A DNA stretch of 64,000 nucleotides from positions 184,381,634 through 184,445,633 of the forward strand of contig OY726558.1 in NCBI GenBank assembly GCA_963383645.1, given 5' to 3'. The translations under genes and the position numbers were made by a program. Below are positions 1-11,734 of this stretch, one piece after another. The DNA is from Muscardinus avellanarius (taxonomy: Eukaryota > Chordata > Mammalia > Rodentia > Gliridae). The notes under the pieces are model-generated. The model was not told the DNA's origin. It worked only from the letters and a program-made list of their open reading frames with translations, and did no database searches. The first letter of the stretch is position 1. Every line of letters begins with the position of its first letter.

Positions 1-111
1 TATTTGGAAACAGGGTCTCCTAAGCCAATGAGGCTGGCTACGAACCTGCGCAATCCTCTTGTCTCTGCCTCCCAAGTGCAGGGATTACAAGCATGCGCCA
101 CCACGCCCGGC
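1..111 (-). mobile_element. B1-dID-type SINE, younger subfamily, cut by window edge
   Basis: Only the 7SL/B1-like half is inside the window. Read on the minus strand it begins with the GCCGGGCGTGGTGG-type 5' end (at 111) and runs to the AAACAGGGTCTC complement. It carries the AAGCCA...TGGCT palindromic block that marks the younger subfamily in this window. The ID-like half and tail lie left of base 1. Confidence 0.9.
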
Positions 112-1017
112 TTAACATGTTTGCTTTTAAGGGGAAAGGCTGATGCTAAGGATATGACCTTTGTATCCCTGCAAAGACATAATGATTAAAGCTTTGGCTT
201 ATTGTTCCAATTGCTCATCTTAAGTTAGAATAGAATGAAGAATTAAAATTTGAATAAACTACCTTTCAATAGTACAGATGAGATTTATCAGTGAAATCCA
301 TAATGGAAACATAAATAGAACAGGAAAAATGAGTGCAAGATAATCTGTGAATGAACAATTAGTTGAAATTTGGCTTATACTGTAAGTTGTAAGTGCAATC
401 AAATAATAAAAATAAATCATTTCCACATTGGGAGAACTTAATAATACCATCATGGTAGATTTTGCTAAGATTGCTCCAAGGTTAGCTACCACTTTTTTCT
501 TGTATGGAATGATATATTGGCTATTAATTCATGTCAGCCAAAAAATCTTTGTGGTCTTATTTTGTCCATATGCTACAATTACAAAGTCCGCTTAACTTCA
601 ATTGTCTTTCAAGATACCTTCTGTCTAGTAAGCAGATACTTATGTAAAAAATAGAAAGACAGTTATGGCTTGTGATTGTTAAAAAAATTATTCTGTATAT
701 TCCACTGTGGCCACCAATGAGCCAGTGTTTTTTCTTTTCATTCTTGAAGGTAAAATAAACAAATTCAGAAGAAAAGTATTAAATGAATTAGTTAAATAAA
801 TAAATATTTGTACTCTCCTCTTCTCCCTTGAAGAACAGAATAGCATGTACCCAGGAAACATGAGAAGAGTTTTGTAGGAAGTTGTATCACTATAAACAAA
901 AACTCTGATATAAAATATAACATGATACTTAGTAGAAATACAGCCTATTTTGCAAATATTGCATGGGTTACTTTGGCATGAGATGGAACTAGATAAGTGA
1001 TCAAGAATCCTGCAATA
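112..1017. other. Unique AT-rich interval, nothing recognised
   Basis: AT-rich sequence without a repeat I recognise. The only open frame is a 77-codon minus-strand frame (259-492), hydrophobic, with no start context, splice signals or family resemblance. I treat it as chance. Confidence 0.5.
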
Positions 1018-1205
1018 GCCGGGGCACACTTGTAATCCCCGCGCTTGGGAGGTGAAGACAGGAGGATCGTGCTGGTTCAGAGTCAGCCTTTTTGGCTTAA
1101 GAGACCCTGTTTCCACATAAAAAAGTTAAAAAAAAATAGGTCTGGGAGTGTAGCTGTGGGAGTGTATCCTGGAGGCAGAAGCGCTTCCAGGAACCTCAGT
1201 ACCAC

Positions 1206-1238
<33 letters not shown>
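1018..1238 (+). mobile_element. B1-dID-type SINE, younger subfamily, with a 32-A tail
   Basis: Plus-strand copy starting GCCGGGGCACACTTGTAATC. It ends in the ID-like block (GTCTGGGAGTGTAG...) and CAGTACCACC followed by 32 uninterrupted A (1207-1238). There is a short internal duplication of the GTGTAG segment in the ID half. Such a long pure A tail suggests a fairly recent insertion or later slippage. I could not define a clean TSD. Confidence 0.9.
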
Positions 1239-1241
<3 letters not shown>

Positions 1242-1957
1242 TGTCTACCCAAGTGAGGAATTAGAGAACCATCCTCTTAAAGGGAGGGTTTTTAACAGGA
1301 GATAAAGGAGATCTTATTCACCTTTTGGAAGTACCCCTGGTTTTGGTGTTGTAGGGTGTGGTTGGAAGGAAGATCAAAAGAAGGATTAAGAAGGGTACTT
1401 TAAGACACCAGATATCCAGAAAAGATATTATCTCCTTGATATTATTGGCAATGAGACAGGAAAGTAGATTTCAAAGATAGGTTTGATGACTTATTGGGTA
1501 ACTATTCAGGTATGAGAAGAGAAATAAGGCAATAAGTGCCATCTAGTTTGAGAAAAAAGATGAACAGAATTAACATCACAAGATAGGGAAATGCGAGCAG
1601 AATTATATCTGAGATAAATCCTGAGGTTACTTTTGGGTATGTATGTGCAGTTGGCAATGTGTACATTTATCCAGGAGAAGCTGCTCCTTATACAACTAAT
1701 AAAGTTCTTGGGAACTCATGGAGGAGATCGGGGCTAAAGACTGAAGAATCAGTTCAATACAAGTAGTAATTTAAGGCTTATTACAAGATGAGACAGACTC
1801 TTGACAGAAAATATAGAGGAAAAAAAAAAACAGAAGATGAGGTAGAACCCTACAAATACAAATGCAGCAAGAACACAGAGAGGAGAGAGAGTTGTATGAG
1901 AATATCCAGACTGCTTTATGAACAACTTGTATTCTCTGGTCCCTTGGGATTTGTGAT
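1239..1957. other. Unique interval, nothing recognised
   Basis: AT-rich, with purine-rich stretches. No repeat, RNA gene or plausible exon seen. Confidence 0.45.
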
Positions 1958-2380
1958 AGTCAGTTGTCCATTACTGTAAGAGAATGCCTAAAATAATAAA
2001 TCTATAAAGCAAAAGGGTTTATGCTAGCTCATAATTTTGGAGATTCTATTCCATTGCTGATAGGCCTCATTTCTCTTGGCTTATTGTGAGGCAGCATAAC
2101 ATAACAATGATCATCTGGTGGAACAAAGCTGCTTCTATTAAGGCAACTAAGAAGGGAGGGAGAATGCACAGGCAAAAGTGAGAGCAAGAGAGTGAGAGAG
2201 GGGAAGAAGAAGGGGGTAAGGCCCCATATTCCCCTCAAGAGCACTCCTGCAGAGTTCCAAAATCTCCCACTAAGTCTCATCTCTCAAAGGTTCCACCAGC
2301 TCACACAGTACTATGCTGAGTGCCAAGCCTACAATCCAAGAGTCTTTGAAAACATTCTAGATGCAAACTGTAGCACAGTT
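1958..2380 (-). mobile_element. MaLR/ERVL-type LTR-like sequence
   Basis: The left end (GTCCATTACTG...AATGCCTA..., then ATAAATC...AGGGTTTATGCTAGCTCATA) follows the layout of reversed rodent MaLR LTR 3' ends. A purine-rich block (about 2150-2215) and a pyrimidine-rich end follow. It shares this layout with 16365-16830. Boundaries are approximate and the family name is uncertain. Confidence 0.4.
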
Positions 2381-3217
2381 CCTTTTCAAAAACTGGTCCA
2401 CAATATTAAATGTGATCTCACATTAGAATGGTGCCATTTATATGGAAAAAAGCTATACAAAACAAAATTAGAATCCTCTTAGCCCAACATAGACACAATC
2501 CTTTTTGTTTTTCTGTTTAGAAGTTTTCTCAATAGTGAATCATGCTTCAAGATGCTAGAAAAGCCACAACCTCTTTCTGTTTTAGCATCACAGACACCCT
2601 GACATACTGGGTGCACTTCGACAGCACACCTGGCACTGTTGGAAATGTTAAGTCACATCAGAACAATTTTTTTTGAATTCCAGTCTTCTGGAATCACTGA
2701 TGCAGAAGGTCTCTTGGTAAAGCTTAGGTCTGAAATAATTGTGTGTTTCTTTTCCTCATAATTTGGACTCATATGGTTTGTGGAGATTTGGCATGGTCTC
2801 GAAGGCTTCCCTCCAGCCAGCTTGCCACTCCAGATGGCTTTGCCTTTCTGAACAAGCTGGAGCCTCTGGCCATGAAGGTAAAATAGCATTTATTTATAAG
2901 TCCTTGGCTAGTCTTGCTTACCACTATTATTCACTTCATTGATTATGAGTATATAGTTCTTAACTCTTGATATTACTGAATAGTGGCAGGATTTTTTAAA
3001 TTCTCAAGGCTAATGATTTAAACAGGAAAAAAAATTAAGGGTTCAATTGTTTGAAAGCACGTTATTTGCTTATTGGCATGAATTCTATAAATGTCAATTT
3101 AAACATAAAATCTACTTTATGTAGCTTGCACTTTAAGTTGTTGTTTATATCCTTTAAAATAGAATTGACTTTTTTTTCCTTTTTATTGACTTTTTAAAGT
3201 TTGAGCTCATCATTTAC
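2381..3217. other. Unique interval, nothing firmly recognised
   Basis: AT-rich, no repeat assigned. A short stretch near 2611-2650 looks faintly like the U6 snRNA 5' end but diverges at once and was not called. Confidence 0.4.
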
Positions 3218-3230
3218 CTATTATGGATTT

Positions 3231-3430
3231 ATTTTTATTTTTATTTTTTAATTTATTTTTAATTTTTTTTGTGTGTGTTAATGGGGTTCCTGGAAGCCCT
3301 TCTACCTCTGGGATACACTCCCAGACCTATTTTTTATATTTTTATTTGGAAAGAGTCTTCGAACCTGCACGATCCTCCTGTCTCCGCCTCCCAAGCACTA
3401 GGATTACAAGCGTGCACCACCACGCCCGGC
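3231..3430 (-). mobile_element. B1-dID-type SINE, younger subfamily
   Basis: Minus-strand copy between the 13-bp TSD CTATTATGGATTT (3218-3230 and 3431-3443). Its tail is T-rich with ATTTTT interruptions. The central palindromic block is partly deleted (GGAAAGAGTCTTCGAACC). Confidence 0.95.
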
Positions 3431-3645
3431 CTATTATGGATTTTTAAAGGGATAATTCACTAGTGAACAAAACTAAGCCTTAAGAAAAAGTATATTTAGT
3501 CAATTAAATATATTTAGTCAGGTTTTTTTTAAATCATAAATTATATAACATTCAATTATCTCTCACCAGTCACTAGGGAACTAAAAGACTGGTCTGTATC
3601 CTGTTATCTAACTGCTTCAAAATGGAGTTTTCAGTATATACTTTT

Positions 3646-3848
3646 TTTTTTTTTTTTTTTTTTTTGGTGGTACTGGGGTTCCTGGAAGCCCTTCTACCTC
3701 TGGGCTACACTCCCAGACCTATTTTTACATTTTTATTTGGAAACAGGGTCTCCTAAGCCAGCGCGCGCGGCTGGCTTCGAACCTGCGCGATCCTCCTGTC
3801 TCAGCCTCCCAAGCGCGGGGATTACAAGCGTGCGCCACCACGCCCGGC
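3646..3848 (-). mobile_element. B1-dID-type SINE, younger subfamily, intact
   Basis: Complete minus-strand copy bounded by the perfect 16-bp TSD TTCAGTATATACTTTT (3630-3645 and 3849-3864). It has a long T tract (A tail), the ID-like half and a full B1-like half. It carries the clearest form of the subfamily palindrome: AAGCCAG (3755-3761) pairs with CTGGCTT (3771-3777) around a GCGCGC core. The perfect TSD and low divergence suggest a young insertion. Confidence 0.97.
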
Positions 3849-3864
3849 TTCAGTATATACTTTT

Positions 3865-4392
3865 AACTTTAGAATACTGAAAGGCTAATGATCCCCACCA
3901 GTAGAGTAGCATTATAAGATATTCTTCACAGGTATGCCTTCATTTTCATTTGATATTTTAATTATTTAGTAAGTTCTGGCTTGGGGGTCTTTCTGTAAGA
4001 CCAACTACAAAAAAATATATTTTCCAGTACAAATTGAAGTGAGATTTTTCAAGTAATAAAAGAAAGATAAAAGGGATTTGTAAACTTAGAGAACTAACAA
4101 TTTTCTTTAGAACCACCTACATTGGTTTCAATTTTAGTTGCATTTTATTCTAAGTAGTTCTCACATTAAATAATCATGAGCATGATGCATCTTCTCAGTT
4201 GTTGTTCTGCAGGCTCTTCTGAAAGCAAGGAGATTCATACAGTTCCCCCATCTGTCTCTGTGTGCATAAGATACTGTTAATACCCCATTCATTTAGCAGA
4301 TACTGCAAGTCACATTTTGAACTTAGAGTTAACCACAACATTGTTTATGCCACACTACATAGGGTTCTTAAAATACACGTCAGTAACAACAT
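3865..4392. other. Unique interval, nothing recognised
   Basis: AT-rich, no repeat or exon signal found. Confidence 0.45.
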
Positions 4393-4598
4393 TAGTTGGG
4401 TATGGCGGTGCACACTTGTAATCCAAGTACTTGGGAAGTTGAGAAATAAGGATCATAGGTTTGGAAGATAGCCTCCTCTCAGTAACCTGACAAGACCATT
4501 TCAAAATTAAAAACAACAATAATAATATAGGGGTGAGGTGTAGTTTAATGGTAGAATGCCCCTGGGTTCAATTCCCAGTAACACAAACACACACAAAG
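4393..4598 (+). mobile_element. B1-dID-type SINE, older subfamily, diverged
   Basis: Plus strand: TTGGGTATGGCGGTGCACAC, then TTGTAATCC, an A-rich linker with AATAATA, then the ID-like half with the B-box-like GGGTTCAATTCCCAG. A CACA-rich tail follows. It is more diverged than the younger copies and keeps the standard ID B box. Confidence 0.88.
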
Positions 4599-5520
4599 AA
4601 CTACACTTAATATTCTGATAATATTCCATGTCAATAAAAGTATCTCTGAATTTTATTGATATGGTATCTCAAAATCCAAATGATAGGATTTACCTCCTTG
4701 AGTCCTTATTATATGTATTGAATATTTCTATAGACATATTCATCCATATTTTTAGTATTTTCGAAAGCTGGCCTGGCAGGTGTTTGTGTTCTATTTGCAC
4801 AAGACAAGTTAAATTGCCTCTGTTTTATAGGTGAGATAATAATATTAAAGAACTTAAAGCCCATGTTCATTTAAGCCCAGTGATATTCTCTTGGTTTATT
4901 CCTTTGAACCAGGAGGGAAATTAATAAGAAAAGAAATCAAAAGACAAATGCATAACATAACAATTCACTTCAGCCAATGAGTGGTTATAGTTAGTTTTAT
5001 GTTAGAAAAAGAGAACTCACTTTATGTTTTAAACAGAGAGCACAAGAGAGCAGTGGAAAATAATAAGCAAGTCACTGGGGATGTAGGTTGACCTCCTCCT
5101 TTCTCCTTTAGTAAATGAGTCTGAACACTGGTTATGGATTGTATTGATCATATATTAAAATGACAAATGGGTTCCACATTAGCTTGCACACAAGTCTCTT
5201 AACAAAACCCATTGTAACTTGTCAGATGCAGCCAAAGAATTGAGCTAGACATTGATGGACAAGACCTTCCACTGACCATTAGAAACATGTAGATTCTCCC
5301 TGATTAAACTGATGCTTCTGACTTTAATGAGCTGCTATTGATCGGGCATTTACTGCTACAATATATTATTATATTGCTGTTCACAGTGCCACAATTGAGA
5401 GATTGTAAAAATTTCTCCTATAAATCGTTGTTTTAGAGGCTTGTAGCTCAACCAAAAAAATGCCTACAACAAGAAACATAACATATAGAGTAATTTCAAC
5501 TGCAAATTAATTTCCACAAT
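4599..5520. other. Unique interval with a possible MIR remnant
   Basis: AT-rich. Around 4810-4900 the sequence (CTCTGTTTTATAGGTGAGATAAT...) resembles the MIR core and tail, but it is too short and diverged to call. Confidence 0.35.
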
Positions 5521-5640
5521 TACATGTGTGTAAATACATATTATACATATACTAGTTGTACATGCATGTGTATACAGATACTACTTATACATGTATATGT
5601 ATACATATACAGATACTATTTATACATGTATATATATATA
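5521..5640. repeat. Imperfect TACATGTATA-type tandem repeat
   Basis: About 120 bp of alternating purine-pyrimidine TACATATAC/TACATGTATA units with a longer ACAGATACTA(C/T)TTATACATG period repeated from about 5575. It ends in a short (TA)n. Low complexity with many self-complementary steps. Confidence 0.8.
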
Positions 5641-6160
5641 GCTACTTAGACACTTCGATTTTCTGTGAATAAACCAGAAAAATGAATGTATGAGCTACTC
5701 TATGAGTTATATAAATATGTAATAAAAAGTTTTCGTTGCAAAGAAAATTTAATATGATGTGCTTTACTGAATTATTTCAGAAGACCACAAGAAACATATC
5801 TAAATATGGTGAATGGGAAATGATATTTTGGCAGCTTCTTCTTAAGCACAAAGCATGAACCATATACTCATTATTTAAGCTAAGTTGATATATATCATTA
5901 ATATTCAAATAATAACAGACTAAAACAAGGACTTTTATGAAATGAAAATCTGAAGAAACTGACATTTGTTATTTTACTTTAAGTTTTCTGAACCCTGAGA
6001 ACATTTAAAACATGCAAATATTTGTATTTTATTTAAATCATAAATAACATATTTGGAGTACACGTTTTAATTTTAAATACATGTTGTATCTTTAATTTTC
6101 ATTGAAATATTCTTTTTCTGCAATAATACATTAGTATAATGTGAATGTGATAATATTTTA
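5641..6160. other. Unique interval, nothing recognised
   Basis: AT-rich sequence with no identifiable feature. A 62-codon minus-strand frame (5777-5965) shows no family features. Confidence 0.45.
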
Positions 6161-6285
6161 GCTGGGAATGGCGGTGCACACTTGTTATCCCAGTACTTGG
6201 GAAGTTGAGAAAGGAAGATCATAGGTTCAAAGACCGCCTCCACAATTTAGCAAGACTCTCTGCAACCTAACAAGGCCACTTCAAT
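6161..6285 (+). mobile_element. SINE fragment, B1-like half only, older subfamily
   Basis: Begins AGCTGGGAATGGCGGTGCAC and runs through the B1-like half to AACAAGGCCACTTC. The ID half is missing where an L1 3' end begins nearby. Diverged. Confidence 0.8.
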
Positions 6286-6315
6286 ATCTGATACCTTATT
6301 TGTCTTCCACTCTCT

Positions 6316-6630
6316 CTTAATATACTTTTATTGGTGTATTGTAATTATATGTCCTGATACTGAAGTTCAAAGTGATAGGAAGATACATGGACAGAGCACT
6401 TGGTGTATTTCCCTTTAGATCTACCTCCCTTCCTCCCCTTCCCCTACATGTTACTGAGACTGGCACTGATAATTTTACGTATGCACATAACATTATTTGA
6501 TCTGTCTCCTTCATCAAGTCTCCTTCCTCCCACGCACCTTTCTCATCCAGCTCCTGGAATATCTCCTCTTTTATTGGCAGGCCCTTTTGTTTCCCAGTTC
6601 TCAGTTTCTCTAGACTATTTGTCTCTTTCT
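6316..6630 (-). mobile_element. L1 3' end fragment (older 3'-tail family)
   Basis: The left end (ATACTTTTATTGGTGTATTG) is the reverse of the CAATACACCAATAAAAG-type L1 3' terminus in this genome. Pyrimidine-rich 3' UTR (CTACCTCCCTTCCTCC) and a TTATTTGATCTGTCTCC segment follow. 5'-truncated. The 66-codon frame here is part of the 3' UTR, not a gene. Confidence 0.75.
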
Positions 6631-7061
6631 TAAGAGTACTAGGAATTTAATATTTACTGTATAACTTAGTGAATAGATTTATTTAAATACTTATGGTATC
6701 ACTTTGTGAATAGATGAATAAAATCCAGTTATGAGACTTGATTTCTTCACATCTGATGTAATATGGATATTGCTCTAATCAGAAGATCCATTTCTACCTT
6801 TCAAACTTCAGTTCCCACTTTCCCTTTCATAAATAAACAAGCACACTAACAAACGCTTTCAGACCACTGCAACTAATAATCGCTGCTACTGTTCGAGATG
6901 TGTTTTGGAGGTCATGTCCGAGTAAAAATACATGGATACACTCTGGGACTGTTCATAGATTTTCCAAAATTGAAGTGTCTGTTGGATTTTTAAGTGTCAC
7001 CATGACCAATGACATAGCTGTCTTATACCAAAGAGGTAAAACCTAAACAAAAATAAATTTG

Positions 7062-7450
7062 CTTATGGAATTTTGCTCAGCCATAAAGAATAACAAGATT
7101 GTATTATTTTCAGGAAAATGGATGGAACTGGAGAACATTATGTTAAGTGATATTAATCAGTCACAAAAAGTAAAAATTCAGATGTGCTTCCTAATATGCA
7201 GAAGGTAGGGAGAAAAGCATCATGGGTGGAACTCTAAAAGAAGAAGGACCATAGTTGAGCAAATAAGGCAAACTAATGTACATGACATACATTCACAAGC
7301 ATATCAATCATCAAGGCAAACATGAGAAGAATGAAGGGGAGAGGGGATAGGGTAGAAATTGGGGAAGGACTAAATGAGTGATGTGTGCATGTATGCCTCT
7401 AACATCTTGTACCCCGTTTAGATGTATGACTACAATGCATCAATAAGAAA
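7062..7450 (+). mobile_element. L1 3' end fragment (ORF2 C-terminus and 3' UTR)
   Basis: Starts in the ORF2 C-terminal coding region (GGAATTTTGCTCAGCCATAA, then GAAAATGGATGGAACTGGAG). It continues through a purine-rich 3' UTR to GATGTGTGCATGTATGCC and TGACTACAATGCATCAATAAG with an A-rich tail. It belongs to the same 3'-tail family as the composite elements at 31760-34022 and 57150-58862. Confidence 0.85.
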
Positions 7451-7640
7451 AAAACAAAAAAGCATATCTTGGAAATTAATGAGCCATTTGGCTTTCCTTG
7501 ATCTACCATCTATTATGTTTGCATTACATATAATATGCTTTCTCTTATATGTTGTGAAATATTGTGAGTACAGGTGGAAGTTAGGTAAATCATACCATGT
7601 TAAATAACTACCTAAATGCCATTATATACAAGAAACTTTC

Positions 7641-7850
7641 AGCCAGGCGTGGTTGCTGATGCTTGTAATCCCAGCATTTTGGAGGCTGAGACAGGAGGAT
7701 TGCAGTTCGTGGCCAGCCTCAGCTATTTAGTGAGGACCTTTGCAACTCAGTGAGACCCTGTTTCAAAATAAAGAATAAAATATAGGGCTGATGGTATAGC
7801 TTGGGGGTAGAATACCCCTGGGTTCCACCCCAGTACTGCAAAAAAAAGAA
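7641..7850 (+). mobile_element. B1-dID-type SINE, older subfamily
   Basis: Full dimer between the 10-bp TSD AGAAACTTTC (7631-7640) and AGAAATTTTC (7851-7860), one mismatch. It has the CAGCCTCAGCTATTTAGTGAGG segment typical of the older subfamily and the ID half GGGCTGATGGTATAGCTTGG. Confidence 0.93.
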
Positions 7851-7860
7851 AGAAATTTTC

Positions 7861-9940
7861 AACATTTATATCTTTTGGAAAAATATTTTCTCCATAAAAA
7901 AAACAATAACATAATGTTTGATTTTAATGTAATTAAGTGAAGATATCACTTAAATGTGACTATTAGGCATAATACCACAGACAGAAAGGAGATTTGTTTG
8001 ATCCTGACAAACGTTTTAGTATCTCTAAAGTATATAGGGATCGCTATTAATGTTACTATGCCTTTCTTGAATGATTCACATGCTTTTCAATAGCAAGCTT
8101 CAATTGACATATTTACTGCAATTTTAATTCAATGAAATGCAGAAGGTACATAGATAGAGGGTATAACAATATGCAATTATGCCTAGTGGCATTTACAATT
8201 CACAGACCCATTAGTTTGTACAATTCAATAAAGGGGAAGAAACATATTCAGAAAAATCCAGTTCACTCTCTTTAGGTTCCTGAAATGAACAAAAGAGAGA
8301 GTTGAAAAAAAATTAGAAGGCCAGATTCTCTGAACACTAAAATCAATGGGAGTTTTATAGTAGAAGTATTGGAGCCAGAATATCTTTCTTATAGCCAGAC
8401 GCTGGTTCACTGAGCTATGCTACTTTATAATTGCCACAAGTATTGAAGTTGGACTGAATATTTTTCTAGTTCTACTCACAGACTCAAAAAGGTGGGCCAA
8501 ACCATAATAATCTTAATGGGGCATTTCAAAGAATGTGTCCATAATAATATATTCAATTTTCAGATAATATTTAGAACTTTTTCAGAGTTTATTTTTGTCT
8601 TATGTAGCATGAGAACTAATGAAAGACATATATCAATGCTAAATACCAAGAGTATATAGAGAAAAGAGAGTTCCTCTTATTCTAGAAACTATGGGAAAAA
8701 TGATCAGGTCTTCAGCTGTGGTATATCCACAGACAAACACATTTTCTTTTTTATTTTTAATAGCTTATGAAAAGCAGATTCTATATTCTCAGTTTTTTCC
8801 AGGATTAAATCTTCTTGAATGCTATAACAGGGGAAGAGGTAATGCCAGAAGAAGGGACAAAACATGAAAATCAGGACAAATAAGGCAGAAAATGAGATGA
8901 CAATTAAGTCTGAAAAAGAAGAGAAAATAGATCATGCACAGCTAATCAACTTTTGGTGTGCACTAAAGAAAATTGTCTTTACTGATCCTCTGGTATCTGA
9001 ATTTATTAGAGCTCTCATCTCCTGAGCCAATATTATACTCCTAGTATTTACATGATTTTCTACATTTATGTTAACAACTCAGGCTCAGAATTTTGACCTC
9101 TCATCCCAAAGGTAGCGAATTCTTAAATTCAGTTCATTCTGAATTGAGCACAAACTTCAAAACAATGCTGTAGATCTGTATGAAGTGTCAGGTCCTGGCA
9201 TCTTCCCTCTCAGATCTGAGCCATTAACTAACCCTCATCTGCCTTGTTTGTAGTCAAGTATAATATGTATGTGTTCTGACCTTCAACAAGGCAACATCGA
9301 CAGCACACTCACACTAAAAGCATTGCTATAGAAACAAAAATGAATGAGGAAGATACTTATCACTATGTTGTTCTAGGATTTTTATTTTCACCAGTTGCTT
9401 AAAATAGGCATGCTTATAGTAGGAAGCAGCTCCTCTAAGACATAATGAGGCACAAAGTGTACTGTTCATGAAAAATTTATACTTACAAACCCTATTACTA
9501 AACCATAACATAAGTCATCCTTTATTAGAAGTGCAACTGAAGATATGGATATTTTCTTCCCACTGTGAGCTAACACTTTCCAAAGACTAATCTAGAGAAA
9601 GCAAACTGTTTTACAACCATATCAATGTGTGGAAACATTTGAAAAGGTACCTTTGGAAGGATAGTTTGGTTAAAATCTCAGAACCAGAACCAGAACTTCC
9701 ATGCCTTTTTAAAAAGAGAAAGCAGAAAGGAAAGACAGACTTTAACCTATCAATCCCATAACATTTTATTTCGTTCTATATTTCTCCATTTAGGAAATCT
9801 AGGATTTAAGATAAATATGATCTTAAAGAGAAGAAGGAAGACTTGGAGTGTACCATTCTAACAAATGCAGGAATAATTCTGCAGCTAAAAGCAGACACTA
9901 ACAAATTCATTAGCAGCAGATGCATTCAAACATCAAATAA
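7861..9940. other. Long unique interval, nothing recognised
   Basis: About 2 kb of AT-rich single-copy-looking sequence with no repeat, RNA gene or credible exon found on either strand. Confidence 0.4.
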
Positions 9941-9949
9941 CTTTCAGGC

Positions 9950-10115
9950 AATAGATAACAAACAGTCCTGCTAAACTGTATAGTGTGGTGGTTAAAAGCA
10001 GCGATCTAGAATAGGGTCCCTCCATCTTAGCCAAAGGGACTTTCTTGAGACAATTATCAGGAGGGGAGGAAGTGTCTTGTGCCTTGTAGGAAGTTGAACA
10101 ATATTCCTGGTCAGT
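9950..10115. mobile_element. Possible MIR remnant
   Basis: TAGTGTGGTGGTTAAAAGCA resembles the MIR 5'/core region (AGTGGTTAAGAGCA-type), followed by diverged sequence. Low confidence from a single motif. Confidence 0.35.
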
Positions 10116-10839
10116 ACCCACTATATGCCAGTCACATCATCCCACTGCAGTTTTGACAATCCAAAGTATCTCTCGTCATTGAAAAATGACCTCTGGGTTC
10201 TTAATGCCCCTGTTAAGAACCACTAATTTAAAATAGATTTAGCTCAATTTCTTGTTGTCTCTGTCCCCTATGGAGATAATGCAAATATTGTTTTTACTTC
10301 ATGAAGTTGTTATGAAGGCCAAAAATTTGGAACGTTATCTGGCATACAGCCTGTAAATATATAAGATTATTATCATGGGCTGAACAGAATGAATGACAGT
10401 TGCTTTGAACACAGAATCTGTATAACCACTTGGTCATTAAATGAGTTGGCATTACCTGTGTGTACATTTATTTTCAAGATCATTACGCTCATCATATGGA
10501 TCCCACCCTTTCCCTTTTAATACTATTAAATAATAATTTGCCTCTCTTATCTGTAAGAACTAATAAGCTAGAAATGGCAGTGGAAATAAATTATTTAATT
10601 TTACCTGGAAAGGATTCAAGCCTTAAGCGTATGTCATTATCAAACATGAGGTAATTTCACTCTTCCATTTCCAAGCAAAAGCAATGGGAAATTTGAATTT
10701 AACATGTCAAGACTCTGGGCACAGATTTGGTAGAATTAAATTGAAAAAACAGCCCTGTGATCCTGGAAAACCTACCAACTCTTACATTTTTTTCCAAGAT
10801 ATTTTATAAATTTCAGATTTTTTTAAGAGGGTTTATTTT

Positions 10840-11130
10840 GTGGGTAAGAAAGGACCATAGAAGAATAGAATGATGGGCACATTAGTGATTTTGTTGACGT
10901 CAGTGTGGAACAGCCTGATTAGATTAATAACCTGCCATACAGAACTCACTACATAAGGTATTTCCCCATGGTCATATTATTGATTCTGGGCCAGATGCAT
11001 GTTGCATGCAGGCTGATAAATTTAAGAACAGATCTAAATGGCTGCTTAATGTATCCTTGAAAACAGCTTTCAAAAGTCATTAGGCCTGCAAAATGATAGG
11101 GCTTGTTCCCTTGAGACAGCATTCTACAAA
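10840..11130. promoter_or_regulatory. Candidate conserved noncoding segment with a consensus CRE
   Basis: Complex non-repetitive sequence with the palindromic cAMP response element TGACGTCA (10895-10902), a GATTAGATTAATAACC homeobox-like run and ATGCATGTTGCATGCA direct/inverted GCATG motifs (about 10996-11012). No repeat match. Conservation is not demonstrated here. This is a guess from sequence texture and motif density. Confidence 0.3.
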
Positions 11131-11329
11131 CAGATTTCAGGTATGGATTTCATTGCACATTTTTATGGAATTGATTAACCAATGAAAGTTCTGTCCAGCT
11201 GAAAAGGACTCCAAACCCAAAGTCAAAAGCTATATTTGAAATATGGCTCTGAGACTTGATTGTGGTGGTGTTGAGCAGGTGACATAATTTATTCATCCTT
11301 GATTTCCTCCAGTGCAAGGATTGATCTAG

Positions 11330-11520
11330 GCCAGTGGTTTCCACCACATGCTGCCAGCCTCAGCAGCCTCAGCTTCATGGGGGACTTATTAGACATCAAG
11401 GCTCTTGGGTCCCTCACCAATCACACTGAATCAGACACTAAGAATGAGACCATGAGATTTGGGAGCTAGCAAAATCTCCAGGTGATTTTAACCTGTGATG
11501 ATATTTAAAGACCACCACAC
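11330..11520 (+). mobile_element. MER5-like hAT nonautonomous DNA transposon remnant
   Basis: Begins CCAGTGGTTTCCACCACATG and contains CTGAATCAGACACTAAGAAT and ATCTCCAGGTGATTTTAACC, in the order of the MER5A/B consensus (CAGTGGTTCTCAA..., CTGATTCAGTAGG, CCAGGTGATTCT). It ends AAGACCACCACACTAGG. Highly diverged, as expected for this ancient mammalian family. Confidence 0.7.
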
Positions 11521-11654
11521 TAGGACTCACATCAGAAAACTTTCTCTAAAGAAGCAGATAGTAATATTTTGGGTTCTATGGACCAAAAAACAAGACCAAG
11601 AATATTTTGAAAGTATTAATATAGAGAGAAAACAAATTTTATTGAGGTAACATT

Positions 11655-11720
11655 TTTTTCTTGAGGTACTGTAGATTGAACCCAGGGGCATGCTACCTCT
11701 GAGTTACACTCCCAAACTTT
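11655..11720 (-). mobile_element. ID-like half-SINE fragment
   Basis: GAGGTACTGTAGATTGAACC followed by CAGGGGCATGCTACCTCTGAGTTACACTCCC is the reverse of an ID-like right half. It lacks a B1-like half and abuts the SINE at 11735-12182. Confidence 0.7.
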
Positions 11721-11734
11721 TTTTTTTTTATTGT

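Noticed and set aside
2608..2675. U6 snRNA-like start (GTGCACTTCGACAGCACAC) followed by a T run
   Set aside because: Similarity is limited to about 20 bases; the rest does not follow U6, so a pseudogene cannot be supported.
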